Of a stretch of DNA of 64,000 bases, positions 24,925-32,799 are shown piece by piece (within the stretch, counting starts at the first letter, position 1; every line of letters starts with the position of its first letter). Below the pieces are notes generated by a model. The model did not search any database. It had not been told where the DNA came from and was given only the letters and a program-made list of their open reading frames with translations. The DNA lies in contig JAKFEE010000001.1 of assembly GCA_036675815.1 (NCBI GenBank), positions 1-64,000 of the forward strand, read 5' to 3'. The DNA comes from JAKFEE01 sp036675815 (GTDB taxonomy: Bacteria; Pseudomonadota; Alphaproteobacteria; Rhodospirillales; Magnetospirillaceae). Both the position numbers and the translations under genes were made by a program.

Positions 24925-25034
24925 GGTCGTCGCCCTCCCTTGGTCTTGCGGAGAGGGAGAGGGCCAGAGGCAATGCGGCCAAGGCGGGGGCGCACGCCAA
25001 CCGGTCGCGGAACCCCCGTCCGCCCTAGTAATGC

Positions 25035-25205
25035 GACGCTGGCAGGTCTCCCGGCTTACGGATTCTGGGCTTTCCCCAACGGTCGCCCACCTTCCCGGCT
25101 TTCGGCCAGTGGCATCGGGCGACCTTTCCGGTCACGGTCGCGGGGGCGGCAGCGATTCGAGTTTCCCCTATCGCATTCCCTTTTCACCTGTCATAGACAG
25201 GAACC
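25035..25205 (-). promoter_or_regulatory. Cobalamin riboswitch 2, upstream of cobW-cobN
   Basis: On the minus strand the order is TGAAAAGGGAA, GCCGCCCCCGCGACCGTGA, GATGCCACTG, GGGAAGGTGGG and AAGCCGGGAGACCTGCC, the conserved cobalamin riboswitch blocks. It ends about 110 bases before the cobW start. The left boundary of cobO (25262) is only about 57 bases away, so the divergent promoters for cobW and cobO are packed into that space or overlap. Confidence 0.95.
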
Positions 25206-25261
25206 AGCGCAGTCTCACCTGAGGCAAAGACGCGCGATTTGTCAAGCAAGGGAGTGCCCTG

Positions 25262-25891
25262 GTGACCGAACCCACGCCCCCCGACTCGGACGAGAACGCC
25301 CAACATGCCCTCAAGATGGTCAAGAAGAAGGCCGCGCGGGACAAGATCATGGCCACCAAGCAGGGCGAAAAGGGCCTGATCATTGTTCATACGGGCCCGG
25401 GAAAGGGGAAATCCTCGGCGGGTTTCGGGATGATCTTGCGATGCATCGCCCACGGGATGCCGTCAGCGGTGGTGCAGTTCATCAAGGGTGCCTGGGACAC
25501 GGGCGAGCGGCGCCTCATCGAGGGGCACTTCGCGGACCTCTGCCAGTTCTACGCCATGGGTGAAGGCTTTACCTGGGAGACGCAGGATCGTGCCCGGGAC
25601 GTGGCCGCCGCCCGGGCAGGGTGGGAGAAAGCCAAGGATCTCATCCGCAACCCGGAGATACGCATGGTGTTGCTGGACGAGATAAACATCGCGCTGCGGT
25701 ACGAGTATCTCGATCTGGGTGAAGTGGTCGCCTTTCTAAGGGATGAAAAGCCGCTGCAGACCCACGTCGTCCTCACCGGCCGTAGTGCCAAGGAAGAACT
25801 GGTCGAAATCGCCGACTTGGCGACGGAAATGACGCTCGTAAAGCATCCGTTCCGCTCCGGCATCAAGGCGCAGGCCGGCGTGGAGTATTGA
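25262..25891 (+). CDS. cobO: Cob(I)yrinic acid a,c-diamide adenosyltransferase
   Basis: Transfers the adenosyl group from ATP to cobalt, forming the upper ligand of adenosylcobalamin. It begins at GTG 25262 and has 209 aa: an N-terminal basic segment KMVKKKAARDKIMATKQGEKG, then the P-loop IIVHTGPGKGKSSAGFGM, and the CobA/CobO-type VQFIKGAWDTGERRLIEG, MVLLDEINIALRYEYLDL and VVLTGRSAKEELVEIADL. It is divergent from riboswitch 2 and is followed within 5 bases by cobQ. It is not downstream of a riboswitch itself. Confidence 0.96.
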   Translation: MTEPTPPDSDENAQHALKMVKKKAARDKIMATKQGEKGLIIVHTGPGKGKSSAGFGMILRCIAHGMPSAVVQFIKGAWDTGERRLIEGHFADLCQFYAMGEGFTWETQDRARDVAAARAGWEKAKDLIRNPEIRMVLLDEINIALRYEYLDLGEVVAFLRDEKPLQTHVVLTGRSAKEELVEIADLATEMTLVKHPFRSGIKAQAGVEY

Positions 25892-25895
25892 TTTC

Positions 25896-27341
25896 TTGCA
25901 GGCTCTGATGATCCAGGGGACAGGATCGAATGTCGGCAAGTCGTTGCTGGTAGCTGGATTGTGTCGCGCCGCCAGGAAACGCGGTCTTGCGGTCGCGCCT
26001 TTCAAACCACAGAACATGTCCAACAATGCAGCCGTCACGGCTGATGGTGGCGAGATCGGTCGTGCGCAGGCATTGCAGGCCTTGGCCTGCGGAATTGAGC
26101 CGCATACCGATATGAATCCGGTGCTGCTCAAGCCGGAATCGGAGGTCGGCGCGCAGGTTATCGTACAAGGCCGGGTGGTCGCAACGGTGAAGGCCGGCGA
26201 TTATGCCGACAGGAAGCAACGGCTCTTGGCACCCGTGCTTGAGAGCTACGGTCGTCTCAGGACGCGTTTCGATCTTGTAGTAGTCGAAGGAGCGGGCAGC
26301 CCGGCCGAAATCAACCTGCGCAAGGGCGATATCGCCAATATGGGTTTCGCGCAGGCGGCCGAGGTGCCCGTCGTGTTGGCCGGCGATATCGACCGTGGGG
26401 GGGTGATCGCCCAGATCGTCGGCACCCGGGCCGTGCTCGATGCCGCCGACTCGGCTCGCATCAAAGGCTTTATGGTCAACAAGTTCCGCGGCGACCCACG
26501 TCTGTTCGAGGATGGCTATCGGCTGATTGGCGACCTTAGCGGCTGGCAGGGGTTTGGCGTATTGCCCTTCTTCGCCGATGCCGCGCGACTTCCTGCCGAA
26601 GATTCCCTGGCCCTGCCGGACCGCGCCGGCTCTGGCGTCTTTCGGGTGGTGGTGCTCGGTTTCTCGCGAATAGCGAATTTCGACGATCTGAATCCTCTGG
26701 CACAGGAGCCCGGGGTGGCCCTTACCGCGCTTGGAGCCGGGCGGGCGATTCCCGGCGACGCCGACTTGGTGGTTCTGCCCGGCACCAAGTCGACAAGAAG
26801 CGACCTCAATTTCCTGCGGGCGCAGGGCTGGGATGTTGATTTGGCGGCCCATGTCAGGCGCGGCGGGTATGTGTTGGGGATTTGCGGGGGCTATCAGATG
26901 CTCGGCCGGCTCGTGCGAGATCCCGAAGGGGTCGAAGGCTCCTCAGGCGACACCGACGGGCTGGGCCTGCTGGACGTCGAAACGGTCATGACGCCCGAAA
27001 AGCGCCTACTCCGCGTCGCCGCCACGCACATAGCTACCGGGCAACGGATGGAGGGCTACGAAATCCACGTCGGACGGACCGACGGCCCCGCCCGCGCCCG
27101 GCCTTTCGCCGATGTCAACGGCGCGCCCGAAGGGGCATGCTCGGCCGACGGCCGGATCATGGGTAGCTATCTGCATGGCATGTTTGCCAGTGACGCATTT
27201 CGCCGCTCGTTCCTTAGTCGGCTCGGCGGGGCTGCTTCGCAATTTGCCTACCATGCGGACGTCGAGGCGACGCTCGACCGACTTGCTCTTCACATGGAGG
27301 AACATCTCGACGTGGACGGGCTGCTCGCCCTCGCGCGCTAG
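25896..27341 (+). CDS. cobQ: Cobyric acid synthase
   Basis: Amidates side chains b, d, e and g of adenosylcobyrinate diamide with glutamine and ATP. The 481-aa protein has the N-terminal ATPase domain (MIQGTGSNVGKSLLVAGLCR, PFKPQNMSNNAAVTADGGEIGRAQ, VVEGAGSPAEINL) and a class I glutaminase domain with the nucleophile Cys in YVLGICGGYQMLG and histidine in MGSYLHGMF. The start is TTG 25896 if the family N-terminus (QALMIQGTG) is complete; ATG 25908 is the alternative. It follows cobO directly and precedes the remains of cobC. Confidence 0.95.
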   Translation: MQALMIQGTGSNVGKSLLVAGLCRAARKRGLAVAPFKPQNMSNNAAVTADGGEIGRAQALQALACGIEPHTDMNPVLLKPESEVGAQVIVQGRVVATVKAGDYADRKQRLLAPVLESYGRLRTRFDLVVVEGAGSPAEINLRKGDIANMGFAQAAEVPVVLAGDIDRGGVIAQIVGTRAVLDAADSARIKGFMVNKFRGDPRLFEDGYRLIGDLSGWQGFGVLPFFADAARLPAEDSLALPDRAGSGVFRVVVLGFSRIANFDDLNPLAQEPGVALTALGAGRAIPGDADLVVLPGTKSTRSDLNFLRAQGWDVDLAAHVRRGGYVLGICGGYQMLGRLVRDPEGVEGSSGDTDGLGLLDVETVMTPEKRLLRVAATHIATGQRMEGYEIHVGRTDGPARARPFADVNGAPEGACSADGRIMGSYLHGMFASDAFRRSFLSRLGGAASQFAYHADVEATLDRLALHMEEHLDVDGLLALAR

Positions 27342-27376
27342 CCGCCCGCCCCCGGATAATACTGACAGGACATCGG

Positions 27377-28045
27377 ATGCGCGACTATGGCGGCAACATA
27401 GACTGGGCGAAGGCGAGGTTCGGACTGGATTGATCTCTCCACTGGGATCAACCGCATTCCTTACCCCATTCCGCCGGTGTCCGACGGGGCGTCGTGGTCG
27501 CTCCCGACGGTTGCCGACATGGCCGAGTTGGCATCGGCCGCCCGCATAGCCTATGGCACCAAAGCGTCCCTGCAGGCCGTCGCCGGGGCGCAGGCAGCGA
27601 TCCAGATGATCGCTCGCCTCGGGCCGCCTGGGCCAGTCCGAATTTTTAAGCCCACCTACAACGAACATGCTGCGGCTCTTCGGGCCGCAGCATGGACGGT
27701 GGAGGAGGCCCGGAGCCTCGCGGACTTGGAAGAGGGCGACTTGGCGATAGTCGTCAATCCTAACAATTCCGACGGTCGCTGCCACGCCGACCTGCTTCGT
27801 CGATTGCGTGGGCGGACGGGTCGCCTTGTCTCGACGAAAGCTTCGCCGATGGTCGGCCGGACCTGACGCTCGCGCCCATGGCTGAAGACGAGGGAATAAT
27901 TGTCCTTCGCTCCTTCGGAAAATTCTACGGTTGCCGGCGTGCGGCTAGGCTTCGCCATCGGACCGGAGAAGGACATCGCTGCCTTTGCGGAAATGGCCGG
28001 CCTTGGCTGGTATCGGGCGCGGCAGGCGGTCAGCACGCCGGAATA
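27377..28045 (+). pseudogene. cobC: Broken threonine-phosphate decarboxylase gene (cobC)
   Basis: Three reading frames together encode a PLP-dependent CobC. Frame one starts at 27377 with MRDYGGNIDWAKARFG and stops. A shift near 27415 gives DWIDLSTGINRIPYPIPPVS through IVVNPNNSDGRCHADLLRRL. A second near 27832 gives DESFADGRPDLTLAPMAEDE and VLRSFGKFYG, which contains the cofactor lysine. A third near 27930 gives VAGVRLGFAIGPEKDIAAFA to GLGWYRARQAV. The homology then ends and unrelated phage sequence begins, so the last third is lost. At least three frameshifts and a truncation mean no enzyme is made from this copy. It would have been the third gene of cobO-cobQ-cobC. Confidence 0.9.
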
Positions 28046-28084
28046 TCGCCCGCGGAGTGAGTTGAGGAACATCGTCCAATTCCA

Positions 28085-28170
28085 TCACTGCGACAGGTTG
28101 GCGACCAGGGCCACCTCGCGCCACGCGGCGGCATCACGCACGAACAGCCGGGCCTCGTCGGCTACGCGCG
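28085..28170 (-). pseudogene. Fragment of a phage DUF2793 tail gene
   Basis: The minus strand reads VADEARLFVRDAAAWREVAL followed by VANLSQ. The corresponding segment of the intact DUF2793 gene of the prophage (about 56165-56250) reads VADEARLFLRDAGTWREVAL then VANLPQ. The DNA is also closely similar. Only about 26 codons remain, wedged between the cobC and sbcC remnants. Confidence 0.85.
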
Positions 28171-28981
28171 ACGTGCGCGGCCGGGCCGAGGCCGCGCTGA
28201 ACGCCTGGATCGAGGCCAACGGGCTGGAGGTGGCGTCGGTCCGCGAGGCCCTAGCCTCGGGTGATGCCTGGGTCGACGAGGTCACCGGGCGCCTGGACCG
28301 GTTGCGCGAGGCGCTGGCCGCTGCGGAAGGCGGGCTTCAGGAATGCCGCCGGAAACTGGCCGGGCACGAGGAGACCGGGCGGCCAGAGATCAACCCCGAC
28401 GACATCGCGGCGCGGCGGGCGGAGCAGGAGCAGGAGCAGGCGAGGCTGGCGGAGCGCCAGGTAGAGGAACGCGGTCGGCTGCGCGATGACGAGCGCGACC
28501 GGGCGGCGGCCGAGGCGCTGCGGGAACGCATCGACCGCCAGCGACCGGTGACCGAGGCCTGGCAGAGCCTGTCGGAGGTCATCGGCTCGGCCAGCGGCGA
28601 CAAGTTCCGCCGCTTCGCCCAGACGCTGACCCTTGAGCACCTGATAGCGCTGGCCAACACCCATCGGGCCGAGCTGACGCTACGCTATCGGCTGGAAGCG
28701 ATCCGCGGCGGCGAGCGCTTCCTGGTCTCCCTGGCCCTGGCGCTGGGCCTCGCGAGCATGACCGGCCACCGCACCCGCATCGACTCGCTGTTCATCGACG
28801 AGGGCTTCGGCACCCTGGAGCCAGCAGCCTGGATGTCGCCCTGTCCGCCCTGGAAGCGCTGCAGGCCGCCGGACGCCAAGTGGGGGTGATCTCCCACGTC
28901 CAGGCGATGGTCGACCGCATCGGGGCGCAGGTGCGGATCAGCAAACTGGGAGGCGGTCGCAGCGCGGTCGAGACGATCTGA
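28170..28981 (+). pseudogene. sbcC: 3' remnant of an sbcC exonuclease gene
   Basis: Encodes the end of the coiled-coil and the C-terminal ATPase lobe of SbcC: GSASGDKFRRFAQTLTLEHL, IALANTHRAELTLRYRLE, GGERFLVSLALALGLASMTG and RIDSLFIDEGFGTLE. Two defects are seen. First, about 25-30 residues between YRLE and GGERF, which should hold the start of the ABC signature, are missing. Second, a frameshift after FGTLE moves the rest (LDVALSALEALQAAGRQVGV through LGGGRSAVETI) into another frame, ending at the TGA at 28981. The 5' two thirds of the gene are absent. Confidence 0.88.
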
Positions 28982-29470
28982 AGGTCCTGACTTGACTGTA
29001 GATTCGATCCCAGACTCCTCCGCGCGGTCAACAGCTCAGCGAAACCGTAACGCGTGGCGGCTGCCAAGCACTTGATTGTTCAGCACGAAAAATCCGTACC
29101 GTTTTGGCGAAGTCAACAGCTTGCAGAGAATGCGGGGCGTAGAGAAGAGAAAATGGGCTGAAATTTGGCCTCTGTCAGACAACAAGGTCAACAGCTACAG
29201 GCCGAAAACGGCGCATAACCTCGGGCTTTCGCCCCAGGCTTCCGGTATGGGAGAACATATTACTTAGAAGTATTGGCGGAGGGGAGGCTATCTGGCAACG
29301 AATTCTCTCTACGAAAGGCGGGAAACCGCGGAGCTGCGTCGAGCCGTGGACAAGAGAACCCGGCCTGCGAGCCGTGGCCGGCTGGCCGACCTTCGCCACC
29401 GCCCTGGGGAATTTTCCCATCAGATTAGCGTCATCGAGTTCCGCAATACCATACCCACGGCCCCCGATGA
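28982..29470. other. Gene-poor debris between sbcC remnant and the molybdopterin enzyme
   Basis: No convincing gene seen. Part of it (29268-29345, with GGCGGAGGGGAGGCTATC and ACGAATTCTCTCTAC) is similar to 36995-37065 (GGCGGAGGGAAGGCTATC, ACGAATCCTCTCTAC), indicating a dispersed degenerate element at both ends of the catabolic gene block. The stretch 29080-29270 is less GC-rich than its surroundings. Confidence 0.4.
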
Positions 29471-31534
29471 TTAGGCTCGTCGCACCCAGATGGCCACGTC
29501 GTGAAAAGCGGCGCCGCCAGCCGGCGCCACGGAAACTGCATCCGTGAGCAGATTGACGCCGATGCCGTCAGCAAAATCGGCATTCAGCCACAATCCCTCG
29601 AGCACCACGACGCCGGGGCGGACATCTCCCGATCGCTGCGCAGGGACAGTGAGGGAACCGCGCCGATTGCCGATCTTCACAAGAATCCCGTCGTCAGACT
29701 CGCCGCAAACTGCTTGCCAGTCGTCGGGATGCATCAGCAGCCGCGGCGCGCCTTCGCGCCGACGCGAGCTGGGCGTCTCGGTGAAGGTCGTATTGAGGAA
29801 TGACCGGGTCGGCGGCGTTACCAGCCGGAACGGATAGTCGGGCGAGGCGGCATCGGTGATCGCCGCATGGTCAGGCAGGTCCGACAGTGGTCCGTGCAGC
29901 GGCCCCAACTCCGACCACTGGGGCCGAAAGCGAAAGCGGCCGTCTGGCGTCGGGAAGCCGTCGAGAAAATGGCCGGCACGGAAATCAGGGGCCCGGTCGA
30001 TCCAGCCCGTCGCCGCCGCGGTATCAGCATTTGGCAAACCGGCACACGTGAGCAGATCGTCGACGAGTTCCCAGGCGCTCTTGAAGAACCCGCGGTGAGT
30101 GGCCCCCAGCCGACGCGCGAGGCCGCAGATCACGTCATGATTGGAGCGCGCTTGGCCCAAAGGCTCGAGCACGCGTGGTGCCAGCACCAAATGGGTGTGT
30201 CCCCAACCCATGAACAGATCGTCCTGTTCGAGGAACGTCGTTGCGGGCAGAACGATATCGGCCATTCGCGCCGTCTCGGTCATGAACTGCTCATGTACGC
30301 ACAGGAACAGATCCGGCCGCGCCAGCCCCGCAAGGATAGCCGCGGTGTCCGGTGCAGTCACCGCGGGATTGGCGTTCTGGACGAGCATCGCTTTTACCGG
30401 CGGGCCGCCATACAGGGCGCCAGGATCGCCGCCGAGCACGGCGCCGATGCGCGGTTGATCGAGCACACGAATTGCGGGATCGCGCACATCGAGGCCCTGA
30501 ACGACCGTGTAGTCGAGGCCCCAGCCGTCGGCATTGATGAAGAAGGCGCCCCCACCGCGATGCCGCCAGGCCCCGGTCATAGCCGGCAGGCAGCTCACGG
30601 CGTGCAGATTGGCGGCGCCATTGCGACTGCGCGTAAAGCCGAGGCCGAGACGGACAAAGCTGCGCGGCGTGCTGCCGAACAGGCGGGCGAAGGCGATGAT
30701 TTCATCTTCAGCCAAGCCGGTGAGTGCCGCCGCCCAGCCTGGGGTACGTTCGATCAGATGGCGCTCGACGGTCTTGTCGAAATCGGTATAGGAGGCCAGA
30801 TAATCGCGGTCGACCAGCCCTTCACGCAGCAGCACGCCCATCACCGCGCAGGCCAGCGCACCGTCGGTGCCGGGACGCAGGATCAGCCGATAATCGGCCA
30901 CCTTGGCCGTGGCGGTCTCGTAGCAGTCGACCACCACGAGTTTGGCGCCCCGCTCCTTGCGAGCACGGGCAATATGGGTCATGAGGTTGACCTGGGTGGC
31001 AACCGGATTGGTCCCCCACACCACGATCAGATCGGAGTCGGCAATCTCGCGCGGATCGGTGCCAACCAACCGGCCGACGCCGGCCAACCAGCCGGGCACG
31101 CCGATGCCGATGCAGATCGAGGCTCGCTCGCCCGAATAGCGCATGGCGTGGCGCAGCCGCTCCATGCCATAGCGCTGGACCAGGCCCATGTTGCCGCCGG
31201 AATGGAACGGCCATACCGCTTCACTGCCATACCGCTCGGTAGCCTCTGAGAAGGCATCGGCCGTCCTGTCTAGCGCCTCATCCCATGAGATCGGACGGAA
31301 GCTACCGCTTCCCTTCTCGCTGACCCGCAGCAACGGCTGTGTCAGGCGGTCCGGATGGTGTACTCGCTCGGCATAACGCGCCATCTTGGCGCAGGTGACG
31401 CCGAGGGTGTAGCTGTTGCCCTCGGCTCCACGGACAGCGCCGAGGCGGCCATCGGGGCGCCGTTCGACTTCAAGGGCACACACACTCGGGCAGTCGTGCG
31501 GACACCCCGTGCGGAAGATTTCCTTGGCGGCCAT
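29471..31534 (-). CDS. Molybdopterin-dependent oxidoreductase (formate dehydrogenase-H/DMSO reductase family)
   Basis: A 687-aa Mo/W-bisPGD enzyme. The N-terminal [4Fe-4S] site is C11-x3-C15-x3-C19...C48 (GCPHDCPSVCAL, GVTCAKMARY). Cofactor-binding blocks follow: RPISWDEALDRTADAF, IVVWGTNPVATQVN, LVVVDCYETATAKVADYRLIL with PGTDGALA, ARMADIVLPATTFLEQDDLF, and a C-terminal molydopterin-dinucleotide domain (MHPDDWQAVCG, WLNADFADGIGVNLLTDA). There is no twin-arginine signal, so it is cytoplasmic. No electron-transfer subunit gene is adjacent. It is the last gene of the minus-strand unit dctPQM-hydrolase-ridA-oxidoreductase; its substrate is unknown and presumably derives from the compound imported by the TRAP system. 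Confidence 0.93.
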   Translation of the reverse strand: MAAKEIFRTGCPHDCPSVCALEVERRPDGRLGAVRGAEGNSYTLGVTCAKMARYAERVHHPDRLTQPLLRVSEKGSGSFRPISWDEALDRTADAFSEATERYGSEAVWPFHSGGNMGLVQRYGMERLRHAMRYSGERASICIGIGVPGWLAGVGRLVGTDPREIADSDLIVVWGTNPVATQVNLMTHIARARKERGAKLVVVDCYETATAKVADYRLILRPGTDGALACAVMGVLLREGLVDRDYLASYTDFDKTVERHLIERTPGWAAALTGLAEDEIIAFARLFGSTPRSFVRLGLGFTRSRNGAANLHAVSCLPAMTGAWRHRGGGAFFINADGWGLDYTVVQGLDVRDPAIRVLDQPRIGAVLGGDPGALYGGPPVKAMLVQNANPAVTAPDTAAILAGLARPDLFLCVHEQFMTETARMADIVLPATTFLEQDDLFMGWGHTHLVLAPRVLEPLGQARSNHDVICGLARRLGATHRGFFKSAWELVDDLLTCAGLPNADTAAATGWIDRAPDFRAGHFLDGFPTPDGRFRFRPQWSELGPLHGPLSDLPDHAAITDAASPDYPFRLVTPPTRSFLNTTFTETPSSRRREGAPRLLMHPDDWQAVCGESDDGILVKIGNRRGSLTVPAQRSGDVRPGVVVLEGLWLNADFADGIGVNLLTDAVSVAPAGGAAFHDVAIWVRRA

Positions 31535-31560
31535 TCATTTCCCCCCCTGTCGAGCGCCGT

Positions 31561-31908
31561 CTACGCAGCGGCGACGGCGATGACCTCGACCTTCAGCCGC
31601 GGGTCCGCAAGACGAACTTCGCCGGTGGCGCGGGCCGGCGGATTCGCCTTATCGATCCACTCTTCCCAGACGGCATTCATCGCGGCAAAATCTGCCATGT
31701 CCGCTAGCCACACCTGCACCGACAGCAACTTGCTACGACCGCTACCGCCCTCCTCGAGCAGGCGGTCGACTTTGGCCCGCACTTGTCGAGTCTGTTGTGT
31801 GACGTCGGCATCCCAATCATCGGCAACTTGGCCAGCCAAATACACTGTACCGCCATTAACAACAGTTTGGCTCATGCGTGCAGACAGGTGCTTGCGAATA
31901 ATAGACAT
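31561..31908 (-). CDS. RidA/YjgF family protein
   Basis: A 115-aa member of the RidA family, whose archetype hydrolyses reactive enamine/imine intermediates. Seen are GTVYLAGQVADDWDADVTQQTRQV, LLSVQVWLADMADFAAMNAVWEEW, and NPPARATGEVRLADPRLKVEVIAVAA, in which the second arginine-containing block is the substrate-carboxylate site. Members outside the archetype act in catabolic pathways of nitrogen compounds. It lies 26 bases upstream of the molybdopterin enzyme and 50 bases after the hydrolase-fold gene, within the same operon, so a role on a nitrogen-containing intermediate is likely. Confidence 0.9.
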   Translation of the reverse strand: MSIIRKHLSARMSQTVVNGGTVYLAGQVADDWDADVTQQTRQVRAKVDRLLEEGGSGRSKLLSVQVWLADMADFAAMNAVWEEWIDKANPPARATGEVRLADPRLKVEVIAVAAA

Positions 31909-31958
31909 TAGTAAACCTTCCCTATATTAGCGTTAATCGGGACCTAATTAGCCACTAT

Positions 31959-32753
31959 TCATGACGCAAATTCTCTCAAGACATTGTTGAATTTTCGTAT
32001 TTCCTCTAGCTGAGGGTTGTGGGCGCTCTCCTCGAATTCGACTAAGCGCGCATCGGGAATTCTGCCGGCGAGATAGGCGGCGCCGGCGAAACGCTGTTTT
32101 TTGTCGTGCCGCCCATGGAGCACCAGGGTTGGCACCCGAATTTCCCCCAACTGGTCCTCGAGATTGACTTTGACCAAGTCCGCCCCGAGCATTTTCATCG
32201 CGTACAAGGGCCACTGCAGCATGACGTTGACCACCGCTTGGCGGGTCGCCGCTCCCGGATCTCGATGGAAGAATGTCCGATCGACCAATTGCGCCGTCGC
32301 CTCGATCTTGTTCCGCGCCATGCCGCTCGTGTACGTCTCCCAAAGATCCGCGGAAAAGCCGCCAGGCTCCTCGTCGCTGCCGATGAACCTGGCGCCGCTG
32401 CTGACAAGGACCAGCTTGGACACCAGATCCGGCCGCCGGAGGGTGTAGAGGATCCCGACGTAGCCGCCGATCCCGTGACTGACGACGGTGATCCCGCGCA
32501 GCCCAAGCTGAGCGGACAGGACTTCGACGTCCTGCATGAGGCGCTCGAAGGTGTGCCCGTGCGGCGGCTTGTCGCTTTCGCCATGGCCGCGTAGGTCCAG
32601 GCTGACAACCCGAAACTCGTCGGCCAGCTCATAAACCTGTTGCTCCCACATCTCGTGGCTCATACCGCCACCGTGGATGAAGAGAATGGGCCGACCACTT
32701 CCGAAGTCCTCGTAATACAGCCTGACCCCAGGCTCGACTTCGCAATGTGCCAT
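31959..32753 (-). CDS. Alpha/beta-hydrolase-fold protein lacking the serine nucleophile
   Basis: A 264-aa alpha/beta-hydrolase: FIHGGGMSHEMWEQQVYEL gives the oxyanion HGGG, SLDLRGHGESDKP the next strand, the acid is D217 in LHGRHDKKQR, and the histidine is H245 in ESAHNPQ. At the nucleophile elbow, where the family has G-H-S-x-G, this protein has S92-H93-G94-I95-G96: the catalytic serine position is glycine and the serine sits two residues earlier. The DNA codons are unambiguous (AGT CAC GGG). It may therefore not be an esterase; a lyase or non-catalytic role, or use of a relocated serine, is possible. It is embedded in the TRAP operon between dctM and ridA. Confidence 0.88.
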   Translation of the reverse strand: MAHCEVEPGVRLYYEDFGSGRPILFIHGGGMSHEMWEQQVYELADEFRVVSLDLRGHGESDKPPHGHTFERLMQDVEVLSAQLGLRGITVVSHGIGGYVGILYTLRRPDLVSKLVLVSSGARFIGSDEEPGGFSADLWETYTSGMARNKIEATAQLVDRTFFHRDPGAATRQAVVNVMLQWPLYAMKMLGADLVKVNLEDQLGEIRVPTLVLHGRHDKKQRFAGAAYLAGRIPDARLVEFEESAHNPQLEEIRKFNNVLREFAS

Positions 32754-32799
32754 GATGGTCTCCTTGCGAGTTGCTGAGAGATGGTCGGATGGCGCGCCG

